Below are positions 49,646-61,413 of a DNA stretch of 64,000 nucleotides, in pieces; the first letter of the stretch is position 1, and the number at the start of each line of letters is the position of its first letter. Source of the DNA: Blastocatellia bacterium (GTDB lineage Bacteria; Acidobacteriota; Blastocatellia; UBA7656; JADIYM01); NCBI GenBank assembly GCA_016705245.1, contig JADIYM010000007.1, forward strand, positions 1 through 64,000, in the 5' to 3' direction. The notes under the pieces are model-generated. The model saw only the letters and a program-made list of their open reading frames with translations. It had not been told where the DNA came from and did no database searches. Both the position numbers and the translations under genes were made by a program.

Positions 49646-51835
49646 CTCGTGATCGTCAGCCACGCCGCGTTCGACGTCGCCGTCCACGCGCATCCCGTTC
49701 CCGCCGTCACACTCACCGTTCCCGTCGTCGCGCCCGCTGCCGGGCTCACGCTCGTCGGCGAAATCGAATACGTGCAGCCCGTACCGGCCGTAATCGTGAA
49801 GTTCACGTTGCTGTCGTCGAAGTAGACGTTCGTCGTCGAGCGGACGCGAATCCGGCACGTCGTGCTCGGAGTGTTCGGGACCGTGATGGCTTCCGATCCG
49901 TCGTTGGCCGTCGAGGCCAGAACCGTCGTCCAGCTCGTTCCGCCGTTCGTCGAGAGGTCGATGGCCACATTGGCCGAAACGCTGCCGCCCTTCGTCCAGG
50001 TCACCGTCTGCGAAGAGTTGCCCACCCACGAGACTGCCGTGTTCGGCGCCGAGACCGAGAAGGCACCGGCCACGAACGTCACCGTCATGTCCGAGCTCCT
50101 GAAAGAGCCGCCACCCGCGCGATTGTCACGCACCGTGCAGCGGAAGGTCTTCGTGGATGCGCTCGTCGGAAGCACTTCCCACGCCGTATTGCCCGACGTG
50201 GGGTTGGCCACGTTGGCGAATGTACGCGAACGGCTGGTTGACGGCGCCTTCGGACGGAAACGGACGGTCGAACCATCGGTGTCGCCTGTTGTGTTGCGGT
50301 AGTCTTCCCATGCGTACGTAAGGGTGTCGCCATTCGGGTCCGTCGCGACGGGCGCCGTCAGCGTGAAGGTCGTGCTGACTGGAACGCTCGTGTAGTTCGT
50401 CAGCGCCGGAAGCGTCGGGATCGTGTTGCCGTTCGCCGTGTTCGCCGAGCAGGTGCCGGTGACAACCATGAAGTTGGACATCTCGTTCAGGCTGACCGCG
50501 TGGAAATAGTCGTCCGAGTGTGGCTGGAGGTTAGCCGTACCGCAGATGCCCGCGTACGCCTGAATCGTCGACCCGCTACCAACCTCATATGCCGTACTAT
50601 TGTTCTTGTTACCACCACCGCAGTTGCTCGTGGTGCCGATGAACGTATGATTGCCGCCGAACTGGTGGCCCATCTCGTGCGCGACATAGTCGACGTCGAA
50701 TCCGTCGCCTCGCGGATCGCTGTTGCCCGTCTCACCTCGGGCCTTCTGAGTGCTCACATACGACCCCGAGACCAGCGAGACCACCTCCGCCCGTGCTGAA
50801 GACGTGGCCGATGTCATAGTTGGCCGAGCCGATTGCCGATGTACAGCGAGTCTGATTTTCAGAAATCAGAGCAGTACCATTGCCGTTTGTATACGGATCC
50901 GTGGCGCTGTTGGTGAAAACGATCGAAGAGTTGTTCGCGACGAGGACGAGGCGAACCGAGAACTCGCGCTCGTAGATGCCCGTGACGCGATTGATGGTTG
51001 TCGTGATCGCCGTCATCGTGTTCGCGACCGTGACCGCCACGCCGTTGTTCGTACAGACGGTCGTCGCGTACTCGCCCGTGCAGGCCTGGGCGAGCCGGTA
51101 GGTGCGAAGTGTTCCACCGAACGACGTGGCCGAGACGCGCGACTCGTCGCCGCCGCGGACGAGGCCGCCATCTCTTTCGAGCGCCGTGAAAGCGTCGTCC
51201 ACGAGACACGCCATCGGGGCCGTGTCGCGTCGAAGTCCGCGCTTGTCGTAGGAGATGTAGTTCTCGATGCTGCCGTTTGCGTACGGGTCAACGAAGACTG
51301 TCTGCCCGGCCGAGATGATCATCGCGTGGAAACCCAAAGGTGTGCGGTCGAAGCGCACGGTCGCGGTCGGATCGTCGACGCCCTGTCCGACATATGTCCG
51401 GACGTCAGGGTATTCAGCCGCAAGCGGAGCTTCCATGATCGGGGAATCCCACACGCGGAAGCGCTGCAACGTGCCGTCGGGCATCGGCAGCGTCACCTGG
51501 TAGTTCTCGCGCTTCTCGAGGGTCGAGAATTCGGCAGGAACATTCGCGAGCACTGCGTCCATTCGTCCCAGGTCGAGTGCAAAGACCGAGTAGTGATCGT
51601 CGATGACCTTGAACCCCGATTCGCCAAGCGCGTTCTTCGCCGACGCGGTCTCGTAGGCGGTCCACAGATCGCTCGGGGGCTCGATCGGCATGTCTAGGAG
51701 GACTTCCGAAACCTGGTGGACGACAGGGTCGACGTCCTTCTGCTGGAGCCGCGTGGCGGCCGACGTCGGGGACAACGCTGCGAGCATCATCGCGGCGACG
51801 ATCAACAGGGAGAACACGCTTCGGTTCTTCATCAC
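48399..51835 (-). CDS. Secreted reprolysin-like (M12B-type) metalloprotease with BACON, PPC and C-terminal jelly-roll-like modules; two frameshifts
   Basis: Signal peptide ([20 protein letters not shown]) and propeptide, then the metzincin zinc motif [13 protein letters not shown] at about residue 388. Around 50752 an extra base breaks the frame between GLAGLGVVC and [10 protein letters not shown]. An Ig-like part ([19 protein letters not shown]) leads to two BACON modules ([39 protein letters not shown]). A second break at about 49510 (an extra G; the paralogous tract at 58766 has GTAGG-T) sits at their junction. A PPC domain ([20 protein letters not shown]) and a MAM/jelly-roll-like end domain ([19 protein letters not shown]) finish the protein at TAA 48399. 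Corrected length about 1145 residues. Confidence 0.88.
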
Positions 51836-52107
51836 TCGGAAACCTCCGGAACAGCTTTTCTTGTTTTCGACCAGAATGCGGGTCTGAAACGACCCTGTGG
51901 CGAGGGTGGACAGTGCAAGTGCTGTGCCGGGCTGGGAGGTTTCGAGTCATGTAACTGCACAATAAGCACTTAGAGGTATGCAGTGGGTGCGGTGCCTGGG
52001 AGACACAAGGCTCGTGGTGACAAGCACCTTGGCGGCAAACTGCCCCAGAAATCCGCAAATGGCTGATTTGTAAGGGTACACCGGGAGGCGACGACGAGGT
52101 TGACAAG

Positions 52108-52123
52108 TGTCAAGGAAGTTGAC
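52108..52123. promoter_or_regulatory. Candidate operator upstream of the M12B protease
   Basis: TGTCAAGGAAGTTGAC: half-sites TCAAG and GTTGA around GAA, one mismatch from perfect dyad symmetry, immediately preceded by TTGACAAG so that TTGACA-N2-TGTCAA also forms a palindrome. About 275 bases before the ATG at 51835. Equivalent sites precede both subtilisin genes. The leader 51836-52107 also carries GGCGGCAAACTGCCCCAGAA (minus-strand TCTGGGGCAGTTTGCCGCC), similar to the other two leaders. Confidence 0.5.
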
Positions 52124-52141
52124 GGTTGCGAGGGATTGAGA

Positions 52142-52236
52142 AGAGAGCTTCGCACACAGAGACGCGGAGGCACGGAGGCTCGGAGATGTTCTCTCGGTGC
52201 CTCAGTGTCTCCGTGCCTCTGTGTGCGAAGCTCTCT
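52142..52236. repeat. Family A inverted-repeat element
   Basis: AGAGAGCTTCGCACACAGAG (52142 onward) pairs with CTCTGTGTGCGAAGCTCTCT (to 52236), with the inner GGCACGGAGGC / GCCTCAGTG tracts largely complementary. Lies between the end of one protease gene and the control region of the next. Confidence 0.9.
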
Positions 52237-52261
52237 TCTTCCTCTCGCCCCCGGAAACGTC

Positions 52262-52297
52262 GAATCCCCGCAAAGCCTCGTCGGCCTGCGGGGATTC
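52262..52297. terminator. Conserved hairpin at protease 3' end (copy 2)
   Basis: GAATCCCCGCA...TGCGGGGATTC stem, one base longer in the loop than the other copies, 24 bases after the stop of the subtilisin gene ending at 52321. Confidence 0.55.
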
Positions 52298-52320
52298 GTT
52301 CGATTCGAGCTGCGAATCGG

Positions 52321-55300
52321 TTATTGCGCAGTCACGGCGATGTCATCGACCGCGACTCCCCATTTCTGAACGCTCGCGTCCGACGTCAACCGGAACCGGA
52401 TCTTCACGTTCGCCTGTCCAGCGTAACTGTTCAGGCTGTACGTGTTCGCCAGCATCGCCACTCCCGCCGTCGACTGCCATCCCGAGGACGTACCATTCAA
52501 GCCCGAGCCCGACGTCAGCGCAGTCCAGCTCGTCCCACCGTTCGTCGAGATCTCGACCTTGAAGTAGTCGTAGGTCGCCTCCGTCTGATACTTCGATCGG
52601 AATGCCAACGACGCCGACGTCTTCCCGGCCAGCGAGAACGCCGGCGAGATCAGGCTTTGGTCCAGGTTGTTCGGGTATGCCGTCGACGCCTGGTTCGACC
52701 GGAACCCGTTCGTGCCCGTGTAGCGCCCGGCCGTCGACACGATCCAGTTGTTCCCCGTCACGTTTGTCGACACCGTCCAGCCCGACGCTCCCGATTCCGC
52801 GCCTTCCGACAACACCGTCGTCGTCGTGCCCGAAATCGTGAGTGCGACCGTGTACGATCCCGTCGATCCACCCGCGTAGCTCGTCGCCAAGATCGTGAAC
52901 GTTCCCGTCGCCGCCAGCGTGTACGTGATCTTCGAGTTCGTTCCGCCGTTCGAGTCGTCGTCAGAGGCCACGAGCGTTCCCGACGGATTGTTCAGCCTCA
53001 GGAAGGCGTCAAACGCCGTCGAGTTGTTCGTGATCGTCACCGACTGTCCCGACGTCCCCGAGAACGTGAACGTGTCGTAATAGCCGTTGGTGGCAGTTCC
53101 ATTGCCAGCCGTCGTCGTGCAATCCGTCGTCGCCAACGACTGCGTCAGCGGCGTTCCGGACACAATTGCCGTCGTCGACGACGAGCAGGTTGCCCCGGCC
53201 GCCTGATTCACCGTGAAAGTCTGGCCCGCGATCGTCAGCGTTCCCGAGCGCGGCGCGCCGGTGTTCACGGCCACCGAGTAACCAACCGAACCGTTGCCCG
53301 AGCCGCTCGCGCCGCTCGTGATCGTCAGCCACGCCGCGTTCGACGTCGCCGTCCACGCGCATCCCGCTCCGGCCGTCACGCTCACCGTTCCCGTCGTCGC
53401 GCCAGCCGCCGGGCTCGCGCTCGTCGGGCTGATCGAATACGTGCAGCTCGCCGCCGCTGCCTGGTTGACCGTGAACGTCTGCCCCGCGATCGTCAGCGTT
53501 CCCGAGCGCGCCGCGCCCGTGTTCTCCGCAACCGAGTAGCCCACCGAACCGTTGCCAGAGCCGCTCGCGCCGCTCGTGATCGTCAGCCACGCCGCGTTCG
53601 ACGTCGCCGTCCACGCGCATCCCGCGCCGCCCGTGACACTCACCGTTCCCGTCGTCGCGCCAGCCGCCGGGCTCGCGCTCGTCGGGCTGATCGAATACGT
53701 GCATCCGCTCGCCTGGTTGACCGTGAAGGTCTGGCCCGCGATCGTCATCGTGCCCGTGCGCGCCGCGTCCGTGTTCGCCGCGACCGAATATCCCACCGAA
53801 CCGTTGCCCGAGCCGCTCGCGCCGCTCGTGATCGTCAGCCACGCCGCGTTCGACGTCGCCGTCCACGCACAACCAGTTCCAGCCGTAACGGCCACCGTTC
53901 CGGTCGAGGCACCGGCCCCCGGGCTCGCGCTCGTCGGCGAGATCGAATACGTGCAGCTCGACGTCGGACACGTCAAAGCCAGCGTGTATGCTCCCGTCGT
54001 GTTCGCCGAGTAGCTCGTCGCCTCTATGTAGTAGGTCGTTCCCGCCGTCACCGTGTAAGTGATCAGCGAGTTCGTCCCGTCGCCTGAGTCATCGTCCTGA
54101 GCAAGCGCTGCTGTCGCCTCGAGCGAGCTCTTCAGCACCAGGTAGGTGTCGATTGACGAGCTCATCGAGATCGTCGCCGTGCCGCTCGCCGACGGAGTGA
54201 AGCTGTAGTTGTCAGCGTAGAAAGTCGCACCTCGCACGCTCCCTCGACCGTCAGTGGTTGCCAGAGCGCCATCCGCCGACGCACCGCACGCGATCGGCGT
54301 TGCGACACCTGGCGCCTCGACCGTCAGAGTGAACGTCGTCGTCCGTGTCAGCGATCCACCAGTGCCGGTTACCGTGATCGTCGATACGCCAACAGGCGTG
54401 CTGCCGCTCGTCGTGATCGTCATCGTCGAAGTGCCCGAGCCCGGCGCCGCAAACGAAGCGGGCGAGAACGAGGCAGTCGCGCCGGCCGGGAGCCCCGACG
54501 CCGTTAGCGCAACCGATGCGTTGAATCCGCCCGAAACGGCCGACGTGATCGTGCTCGTGGCCGGCGAACCCGGTGCAACCGTCGCCGACGACGGCGAGGC
54601 GCTCAAGCTGAAGTTCGGCGTCGGCGTTCCACCGTCCGTCGCGTTGCCGGACCACGCCATCGCGAAGTCCTGGCCCGTCATTCCCGTAACGTTCGTCGGC
54701 ACGCTCGTGCCACGAACTTCGATCGTCCACGCGCCCGTCGCCGGGCTCTGCACGAAGACGTTCTCGACGTTGTTGGCCGTATCCGCCGACGCACCCGGAT
54801 TGGCCGTCGACCAGAGGCCCGTGAACTTGTTGCCACGATAGACGGTGCCGTTCGGCGCCGTGACGACGAGGTCGAGGTTGTTGACGAGCGGAGCCGACGA
54901 GCCGGCCGTGCCCTGCGGATCCGTCCAGACCAGCGTGATCTTGAGCGGCACCGACGAGCCGTTCACCGTGATCGTTCGCGAATTCGAGCCGCCCGTGGTC
55001 AGGCCCGTGCCCTGCTCGATGTACCGGATTGTGCCGCCCGTCGGCCCCTGGACCGAATTCTTGAGGTTCAGCCGTCCCCAGCCCTGCGCGTAGGCGCCAG
55101 TCGCCGTGTTCTCGTACGTGTAGCCGCTCATCGCGACCGCGCCGTTGATCATCGACGCCTTCGCAAGCGCCGGCGACGGGAAGGCGCCGCCCTGCGTCGC
55201 CTTGTAGTACTGGTAGAAGACCGCCGTCGCGCCAGCCGCGATCGGGCAGGCCATCGACGTTCCCGGCATCAGTTCATAGTTCGCTCCGGTCCAGGTCTGG

Positions 55301-56963
55301 TCCCACGAGTGGTCGGCGAGCGAATCGTCCGACGCAACCGAAAGGACGTTTGCACCCGTGGCGACGATGTCGGGCTTGATCCGGCCCTGCGACGGCCCGC
55401 GGCCCGAGAAATCGACGACCGTGTTGAGGTTGCCGGAAAGCGTTCCCGGCGCGCCCGAGGTGTAGCTGCCGCAGCGCACGTTGTAGGACGCGCCGACCGT
55501 CAGCACGTTCTTGCCGTTGCCAGGCATTCCAACCGTTCCCGCACCGCTGCCGTCGTTGCCGGCCGCGAACACGGCGCACAGTGCCTGATTACCGGCTTCC
55601 GTCGTGTCGGCATCGCGCACCGCACGATCGATCGTGACGGACTGCGAGCTGTAGGTATAGCTGTTCGTGTAGCCCCACGAGTTCGTGGTGATCTGGGAGG
55701 CGTTGTCCTGCCCCCACTTCATCATGTCGTCTTCCGTCGTCTTGCCGGTCGTGCCCGGATCGAAGAGATTGTTCGAGTTGAGGGTCGCGCCGTAGGCCAT
55801 TCCCTTCGCGCTGGTCAGCGCTGGCGTGAGGTCGCCACAGCCCGATGTGCTCGCGGGGGGAGCAACGCTGATCGGGCGGCCTGCCACCGAACCGGCAGTA
55901 TGCGTTCCGTGGGCGTTGTCCGTGCCGGAGTGGTTGCCAGCCGTTGCGGTGACCGTGCCCGACGGGAATGCCGTAACACCGCCGACGCCGTTCAGGTCGA
56001 TGCCACCGTCATTGTGGTTCACCGCAACTCCGGCGCCCGTGTAGCCCGAGTTCCAGACGTCCTCGACGGCCTGCACGTTCGACTTCGCCGCAAGGTTGTT
56101 CATCGGGCGACGCTCGTGCAGAAGCTCGAGCCACGCGAGGCCTTCGACTTCGTTCAGCGCCTGCCAGGCCTGCGCGGGCGTCATCTCGAAGGCGTTCTCG
56201 TATCCGAACCCGGCCGCGGCCGTTGCCGGCTCGACGATCCGGCGAAGCTGGCGCATCACGCGGCGCGGATTGGCGTCCGCGTAAGGCACGGCGATCATGA
56301 TCGTGCTGCCGTTCTCCGACATTCGGAGACCCTTGATCGCGTCGATAGTCATTGCGCCTTCGGCAACGGCCATGACGTCCGGCGCAAGGCGCGCGGCGTT
56401 CGGAACCTTGTTGATGCCGCGAACTGCAGCGCGGCCGGACGAGAGCGGAAGCGTGAGTGACGCCTGCAGCTGCTCACCGTTCGCGCGAACGACGACCGAG
56501 AACGGCGCCGCCGTGTCGACGATCTTCATGCCGAGCGAGGTGAGATGCTCCGTCCACGACTGGTCGATCGGGCCCTGGAACGACACGATGTAGTAGCCCT
56601 CGGCGCCGTCGCCGATATCTGTCACATCGGTGCTGCCCATCCAGCTCCGATAGGCGACGATGTCGGCATTCTCGATCGCGGTCAGCTGTGAAAGCCGCTC
56701 GGGCGAGAGATGCTCGGGATGCTCGATATCGACGAGCTCGTGCTCGCCGTAGGCGTGGACCGACTCGATCTCGAGCCCGTCTACTGATCGCTTGTTGCCG
56801 TCGCCGGCATACATCGCGCCGACCGGCGCCAGGTAGAGTCCCGCTCGGGAGCTTCAATTTCAACCTGCGCCGGCGATTCCGCCGCCACGCCGCCAGGTGC
56901 CACGACCATGGTCAGAACCACCGTCGTGAGCGCCAACACCAGAGCTGTCATTCTGCTGAGCAT
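52321..56963 (-). CDS. Giant secreted subtilisin-family (S8) protease with Ig-like, PPC and three BACON modules; one frameshift
   Basis: Start at ATG 56963 ([20 protein letters not shown], signal peptide). The frame breaks near 56840, just after VEIEAP, by one missing base relative to the paralog; it resumes [15 protein letters not shown]8 triad: Asp in [11 protein letters not shown] (about 318), His in [10 protein letters not shown] (about 352), Ser in [13 protein letters not shown] (about 569); [13 protein letters not shown] lies in the propeptide. Downstream: P/NEW3-like Ig domain ([19 protein letters not shown]), PPC ([20 protein letters not shown]), three BACON copies (about 1000-1258), a second PPC ([20 protein letters not shown]) and the MAM/jelly-roll-like end domain. 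Corrected length about 1547 residues. Likely degrades external protein. Confidence 0.9.
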
Positions 56964-57284
56964 CTTGTTCTTCGCCTCGTGCGTTTGGATTTCGTCTCGC
57001 GGAACCCCGGCTTCCGGGGGTCGTCTTCGTCGTCGAATTGTTCTGTTGAAGGGACCGCGATGCGTGCTGGGTAGCGGCATGGCCTAGTGCAAGAATCGGG
57101 CCACAAATCGTCCGCCCGCAGAATCCGTTGCAAACACAGGAGTTACGGGTGAAACGGGGCGTTCTGCTGATCTGCGGCAAAAGACCCCAAAACGACAAGC
57201 GACTTGACGGTGGAGGTTGGGGGTACGCCGCAAGTACTACGAAAGATTGGAATTACAAACTGATGTCAACGGGGTTAACTGCCA
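56964..57284 (-). promoter_or_regulatory. Conserved long leader of the first subtilisin gene
   Basis: About 300 bases before the start codon align closely with 61414-61732 upstream of the other subtilisin, including minus-strand TTTGGGGTCTTTTGCCGCAG, CGCCCCGTTTCACCCGTAAC and GTGGCCCGATTCTTGCACTA, in the same order and spacing. Conservation of non-coding sequence at this level suggests a regulated leader RNA or recent duplication. No known riboswitch consensus was recognised. Confidence 0.55.
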
Positions 57285-57297
57285 TCAAGTAACTTGA
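57285..57297. promoter_or_regulatory. Candidate operator upstream of the first subtilisin
   Basis: TCAAGTAACTTGA is a perfect dyad (TCAAG-TAA-CTTGA), about 320 bases before ATG 56963. A second, weaker dyad GTCAACGGGGTTAAC (57265-57279) lies just beside it. Confidence 0.5.
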
Positions 57298-57393
57298 CAG
57301 TGGTTTTAGAGGACGGCTTCGCGTGCTACAGAGTCGTTCATGGACGTGGAACATGACTGATGATGACGCTTGCATCGCACGCCTCACGCGTCA

Positions 57394-57494
57394 GTACCGG
57401 GCGCGGTAGCGCTCGGGTCGATCCCGAGCACGTGTGACGACACCAGGCGCGGGATAACGGAGAAGGGTTACCCGAGCGCTACCACGCCCGGTAC
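57394..57494. repeat. Family E-like inverted-repeat element
   Basis: GTACCGGGCGCGGTAGCGCT (57394 onward) and its near-perfect reverse complement ending GCCCGGTAC at 57494 have 25-base arms with one mismatch; an inner CGATCCCG unit adds a small hairpin. It lies in the gap between the two subtilisin genes; 57301-57393 and 57495-57598 show nothing nameable. Confidence 0.85.
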
Positions 57495-57598
57495 TTATGC
57501 GTGGGCGCCCGTCCTCGAGGCGGGTGATGACGAACCTATGGCGTCTATGTAAGACCGCCCGCAGCCCAATTTTCACGCAGGCGCCGCCCGCAAACGTC

Positions 57599-57633
57599 GA
57601 ATCCCCGCAAGCCTCGTCGGCCTGCGGGGATTC
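57599..57633. terminator. Conserved hairpin at protease 3' end (copy 3)
   Basis: Same GAATCCCCGCA / TGCGGGGATTC stem and loop as at 48341, 24 bases after the stop of the second subtilisin. Confidence 0.55.
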
Positions 57634-58885
57634 GTTCGACTCGTTCTCCGAATCGGTTAGTTCGCCGTAACGGCGATGTCATCGAGCGCGATTCCATCTG
57701 TCTGGACGCTCGCATCCGATGTCAATCGGAACCGGATCTTCAGGTTCGCCTGTCCCGCGTAGCTGTTCAGGCTGTACGTGTTCGCCAGCATCCCCACTCC
57801 CGCCGTCGATGACCAGTTCAAGGACGTGCCATTCAAGCCATTGCCCGACGTCAGCGCCGTCCAGCTCGTCCCGCCGTTTGTCGAGATCTCGACCTTGAAG
57901 TAGTCGTACCCCGCTTCCGTCCGGTACTTCGATCGGAATGCCAGCGACGCCGACGTCCTTCCGGCCAGCGAGAATGCCGGCGAGATCAGGCTCTGGTCCA
58001 GGTTGTTCGGGTATGCCGTCGACGCCTGGTTCGAACGGAATCCGTTCGTGCCCGTGTGGCGCCCGGCCGTCGAAACGATCCAGTTGTTCCCCGTCACGTT
58101 CGTCGACACCGTCCACCCCGCCGCTCCTGACTCCGGCACCCTCGGAGAGGACCGTTACCGGACCCGTGCCAGGGCACGTCAGCGCCAGCGTGTACGAACC
58201 CGCCGTGCTCGGATCGTAGCTCGTCGCCTCGATGAAGTATGTCGTTCCCGCCGTCACCGTGTAGGTGATCCTCGAGTTCGTCGTGCCGGTGACGCCGTCA
58301 TCGTCCTGCATGAGCGCCGTCGTCGCCCCGAGCGAACTCTTCAGCACCAGGTACGTGTCCATTGGCGACGCGGTCATCGTGATCGTCGCCGTTCCACTCG
58401 CCGACGGCGTGAAGCTGTAGTTGTCCGCGTAGTAGGTCGGTCCGCGTACACTCCCGCGTGCGTCCGTCGAAGCCAGAGCGCCGGCCACCGATGCGCCGCA
58501 TGCGATAGGCGTTGCGCCCGTCGTCGCCGCCGCCTGGTTCACCGTGAACGTCGCTCCGGCGATCGTCAGCGTTCCATTTCGCGCCGCGCCCGCGTTCGCC
58601 GCGACCGAGTAACCAACCGAGCCGTTGCCGGAGCCGCTCGCGCCGCTCGTGATCGTCAGCCACGCCGCGTTCGACGTCGCCGTCCACGCGCATCCCGCTC
58701 CGGCCGTAACAGTCACCGTTCCCGTCGTCGCTCCAGCAGCCGGGCTCGCGCTCGTCGGACTGATCGAGTAGGTGCAGCTTGCACCAGCCGCCTGGTTCAC
58801 CGTGAAGGTCTGCCCCGCGATCGTCAGCGTGCCACTGCGCGCCGCGCCGGTGTTCGCCCCGACCGAGTAACCAACCGAACCGTTC
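57599..58885. repeat. Near-identical 1.3-kb duplication, copy 2 (3' part of the second subtilisin)
   Basis: Matches 48341-49645 almost base for base. Divergence begins abruptly upstream, where this gene continues into a subtilisin and the other into a reprolysin-like protease. Confidence 0.92.
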
Positions 58886-61413
58886 CCCGAGCCGCTCGTG
58901 CCGCTCGTGATCGTCAGCCACGCCGCGTTCGACGTCGCCGTCCACGTGCAGCCCGTTCCCGCCGTCACCGAAACCGTCCCAGTCGTCGCGCCCGCCGCCG
59001 GGCTCGCGCTCGTCGGCGAGATCGAGTACGTGCAGCTGCCGCCTGTCGTGGCGTTGCCGGACCACGCCATCGCGAAGTCCTGGCCCGTCATTCCCGTCAC
59101 GTTCGTCGGCACATTCGTTCCGCGAACCTCGATCGTCCAGGTACCAGTCGCCGGGCTCTGCACGAAGACGTTCTCGACGTTGTTAGACGTGTCCGCCGAA
59201 GCACCTGGGTTTGCCGTGGACCAGCCTTCATTCGTCCACGTCAAATCAGCCTGTTGGGTGCCAAACTTGTTACCACGATAGACGGTCCCATTGGGCGCCG
59301 TGACAACAAGGTCGAGGTTATTGCGCAGCGGCGCCGTCGAACCTGCCGAGCCCTGAGGATCGGTCCAGACAACCGTGATCTTCAGCGGAACGGTCGAGCT
59401 GTTGACCGTGATCGTTCGCGAGTTCGTTCCGCCTGTCGTCAGTCCCGCGCCTTGCTCGACGTAGCGAATAGTGCCGCCCGTCGGCCCCTGGACCGAGTTC
59501 TTCAGATTCAGACGTCCCCAGCCCTGCGCGTAAATACCGGTCGTGCTCTGGTTCGAGGCCCCAACCCGGTATCCACCGCCCATGTTGACTGCACCATTCA
59601 CCAAAGCCGCCTTGGCAAGGGCCGGTGACGGGAACGCGCCACCCTGCGTCGCCTTGTAGTACTGATAGAAGACCGCCCCGGCGCCCGCGACAATCGGGCA
59701 GGCCATCGACGTTCCCGGGCAGAGCTCATAGTTTGAGCCCGTCCAGGATTGGTCCCATGGATGAGTTGCGCTCGCGTCATCGGATGCCGCGGACAACACG
59801 TTTGCACCGGTCGCAACGATGTCCGGCTTGATACGTCCCTGCGACGGGCCGCGGCCAGAGAAGTCGACAACTCCGTTCAGATTTCCGCTGAACGATCCCG
59901 GCGAAGCCTTGCTTCCGCATCGGACATTGTGCGAAGCGCCGACCGTCAGTACGTTCTTGCCGTTGCCTGGACTGCCAACAGTGCCTGCCCCGCTCGTGCC
60001 GCTATTGCCGGCAGCGAAGACGACACAGAGCGCCTGATTCCCGGCTTCGGTGGTGTCGGCATCTCGAACCGCCACATCGGCCAGTGCCGATTCGGCAGAG
60101 TATGTGAATAAGTTTGTATAGCCCCAGGAATTCGTCGACAACTGCGACGAGTTGTCCTGCGCCCATTTCATCATGGCATCGACGGTCGTCTTGCCGGTGG
60201 ACCCTGGGCTGAACAGGTTGTTCGCGTTCAACGTGGCCCCGTAGGCCATTCCCCTGGTGCTAGTGAATCCCGTCGTGAGATCGCCGCAACCGCTGGTGTT
60301 TGTCGGTACGGCAATTGACATTGCGCGACCCGCGACCGATCCGGCCGTATGCGTCCCGTGGAAGTTGTCCGTGCCGGACATGTTGCCGGCCGTAGCGGTG
60401 ACCGTTCCGGTCGGGAACGAGGTCACTCCGCCGACTCCGTTGATGTCGATGCCACTGTCGTTGTGGTTGACCGCAACGCCGGTGCCCGTGTAGCCGAGAT
60501 TCCAGACGTCTTCAACGGCTTGCACGTTCGACTTCGCCGCGAGGTTGTTCATAAGGCCGCGCTCGTAGAGCAATTCAACCCAGGCAAGGCCCTCGACCTC
60601 ATTCAATGCCTGCCACGCCTGCTCGGGCGTCATCACGAAGGCGTTCTCGTAGCCGTAGCCGGCCTCGGCCGTCGCTGGCTCGACGATCCGGCGGAGCTGG
60701 CGCATCACGCGACGCGGATTCACGTCGGCGTAAGGGACGGCAATCATGATCGTTTCGCCGTTCGCCGTCTTGCGGAGTCCTTCGATCGAGTCGATCGTCA
60801 TCGCGCCTTCAGTAACGGCCGTGATCTCCGGCGCAAGCCGGGCCGCATTCGGCACCTTGTTGAAGCCGCGAACCGCGGCGCGGCCCGACGAGAGCTGCAG
60901 CGAGAGCGATTCCTGCAACTGCGAGCCGTTCGCGCGAACGACGACCGAGAACGGCGCCGCCGAGTCGACGATCGTCATCCCGAGCGATTCGAGATGCGAC
61001 GTCCACGACTCGGCGATCGGGCCCTGGAACGAGACGATGTAGTAGCCCTCGGAACCGTCACCGATGTCCGTGACGTCCGTGCTGCCCATCCAGCTGCGGT
61101 ACGCGACGATGTCGGCGTTTTCGATTCGCGTCAGCTGCGAGAGGCGCTCGGGCGAGAGATGCTCGGGATGCTCAATCGTGACGAGTTCGTGATCACCGTA
61201 GGAGTGGACAGACTCGATCTCGAGTCCGTCGACCGAGCGCTTGTTGCCGTCGCCGGCATACATCGCGCCGACCGGCGCCAGGTAGAGCCCCGGTAGTGGA
61301 GCTTCGATTTCAACCTGCGTCGGCACTTCGGCCGCCACGCCGCCAGGTGCCACGACCATAGTCAGAACCACCATCGTGAGCGCCAACACCAGAGCTGTCA
61401 TTCTGCTGAGCAT
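57657..61413 (-). CDS. Giant secreted subtilisin-family (S8) protease with two BACON modules, PPC and jelly-roll-like end; one frameshift
   Basis: Start ATG 61413 ([20 protein letters not shown]). The propeptide is close to that of the other subtilisin. Triad: Asp in VAVNHNDSGID (about 319), His in [10 protein letters not shown] (about 352), Ser in [13 protein letters not shown] (about 568). After the catalytic domain (with [31 protein letters not shown]) come two BACON modules (about 793-962), a PPC domain (about 967-1082) and the end domain. The frame breaks near 58128-58140: TGACTCCGGCACC here versus CGACTCGGCACC in the copy at 48873, one extra base. Read through, the C-terminus continues [16 protein letters not shown] to TAA 57657. 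Corrected length about 1251 residues. Confidence 0.9.

Noticed and set aside
53190..53960. Regular DNA repeats that could be taken for a CRISPR or satellite array
   Set aside because: The units are about 255 bases, are in frame, and encode BACON domains; there are no short repeats with unique spacers.
52126..54087. Long Arg-rich open reading opposite a subtilisin gene, and similar ones at 58003-59628 and 46191-48038
   Set aside because: They are antisense to genes with clear domains, and their Arg/Ser-rich composition is the usual shadow of GC-rich repeat coding sequence.
56964..57284. Known riboswitch class (for example GEMM c-di-GMP) in the protease leaders
   Set aside because: I looked for the GEMM conserved cores and a cobalamin box and did not find them; only paralog-to-paralog conservation is supported.
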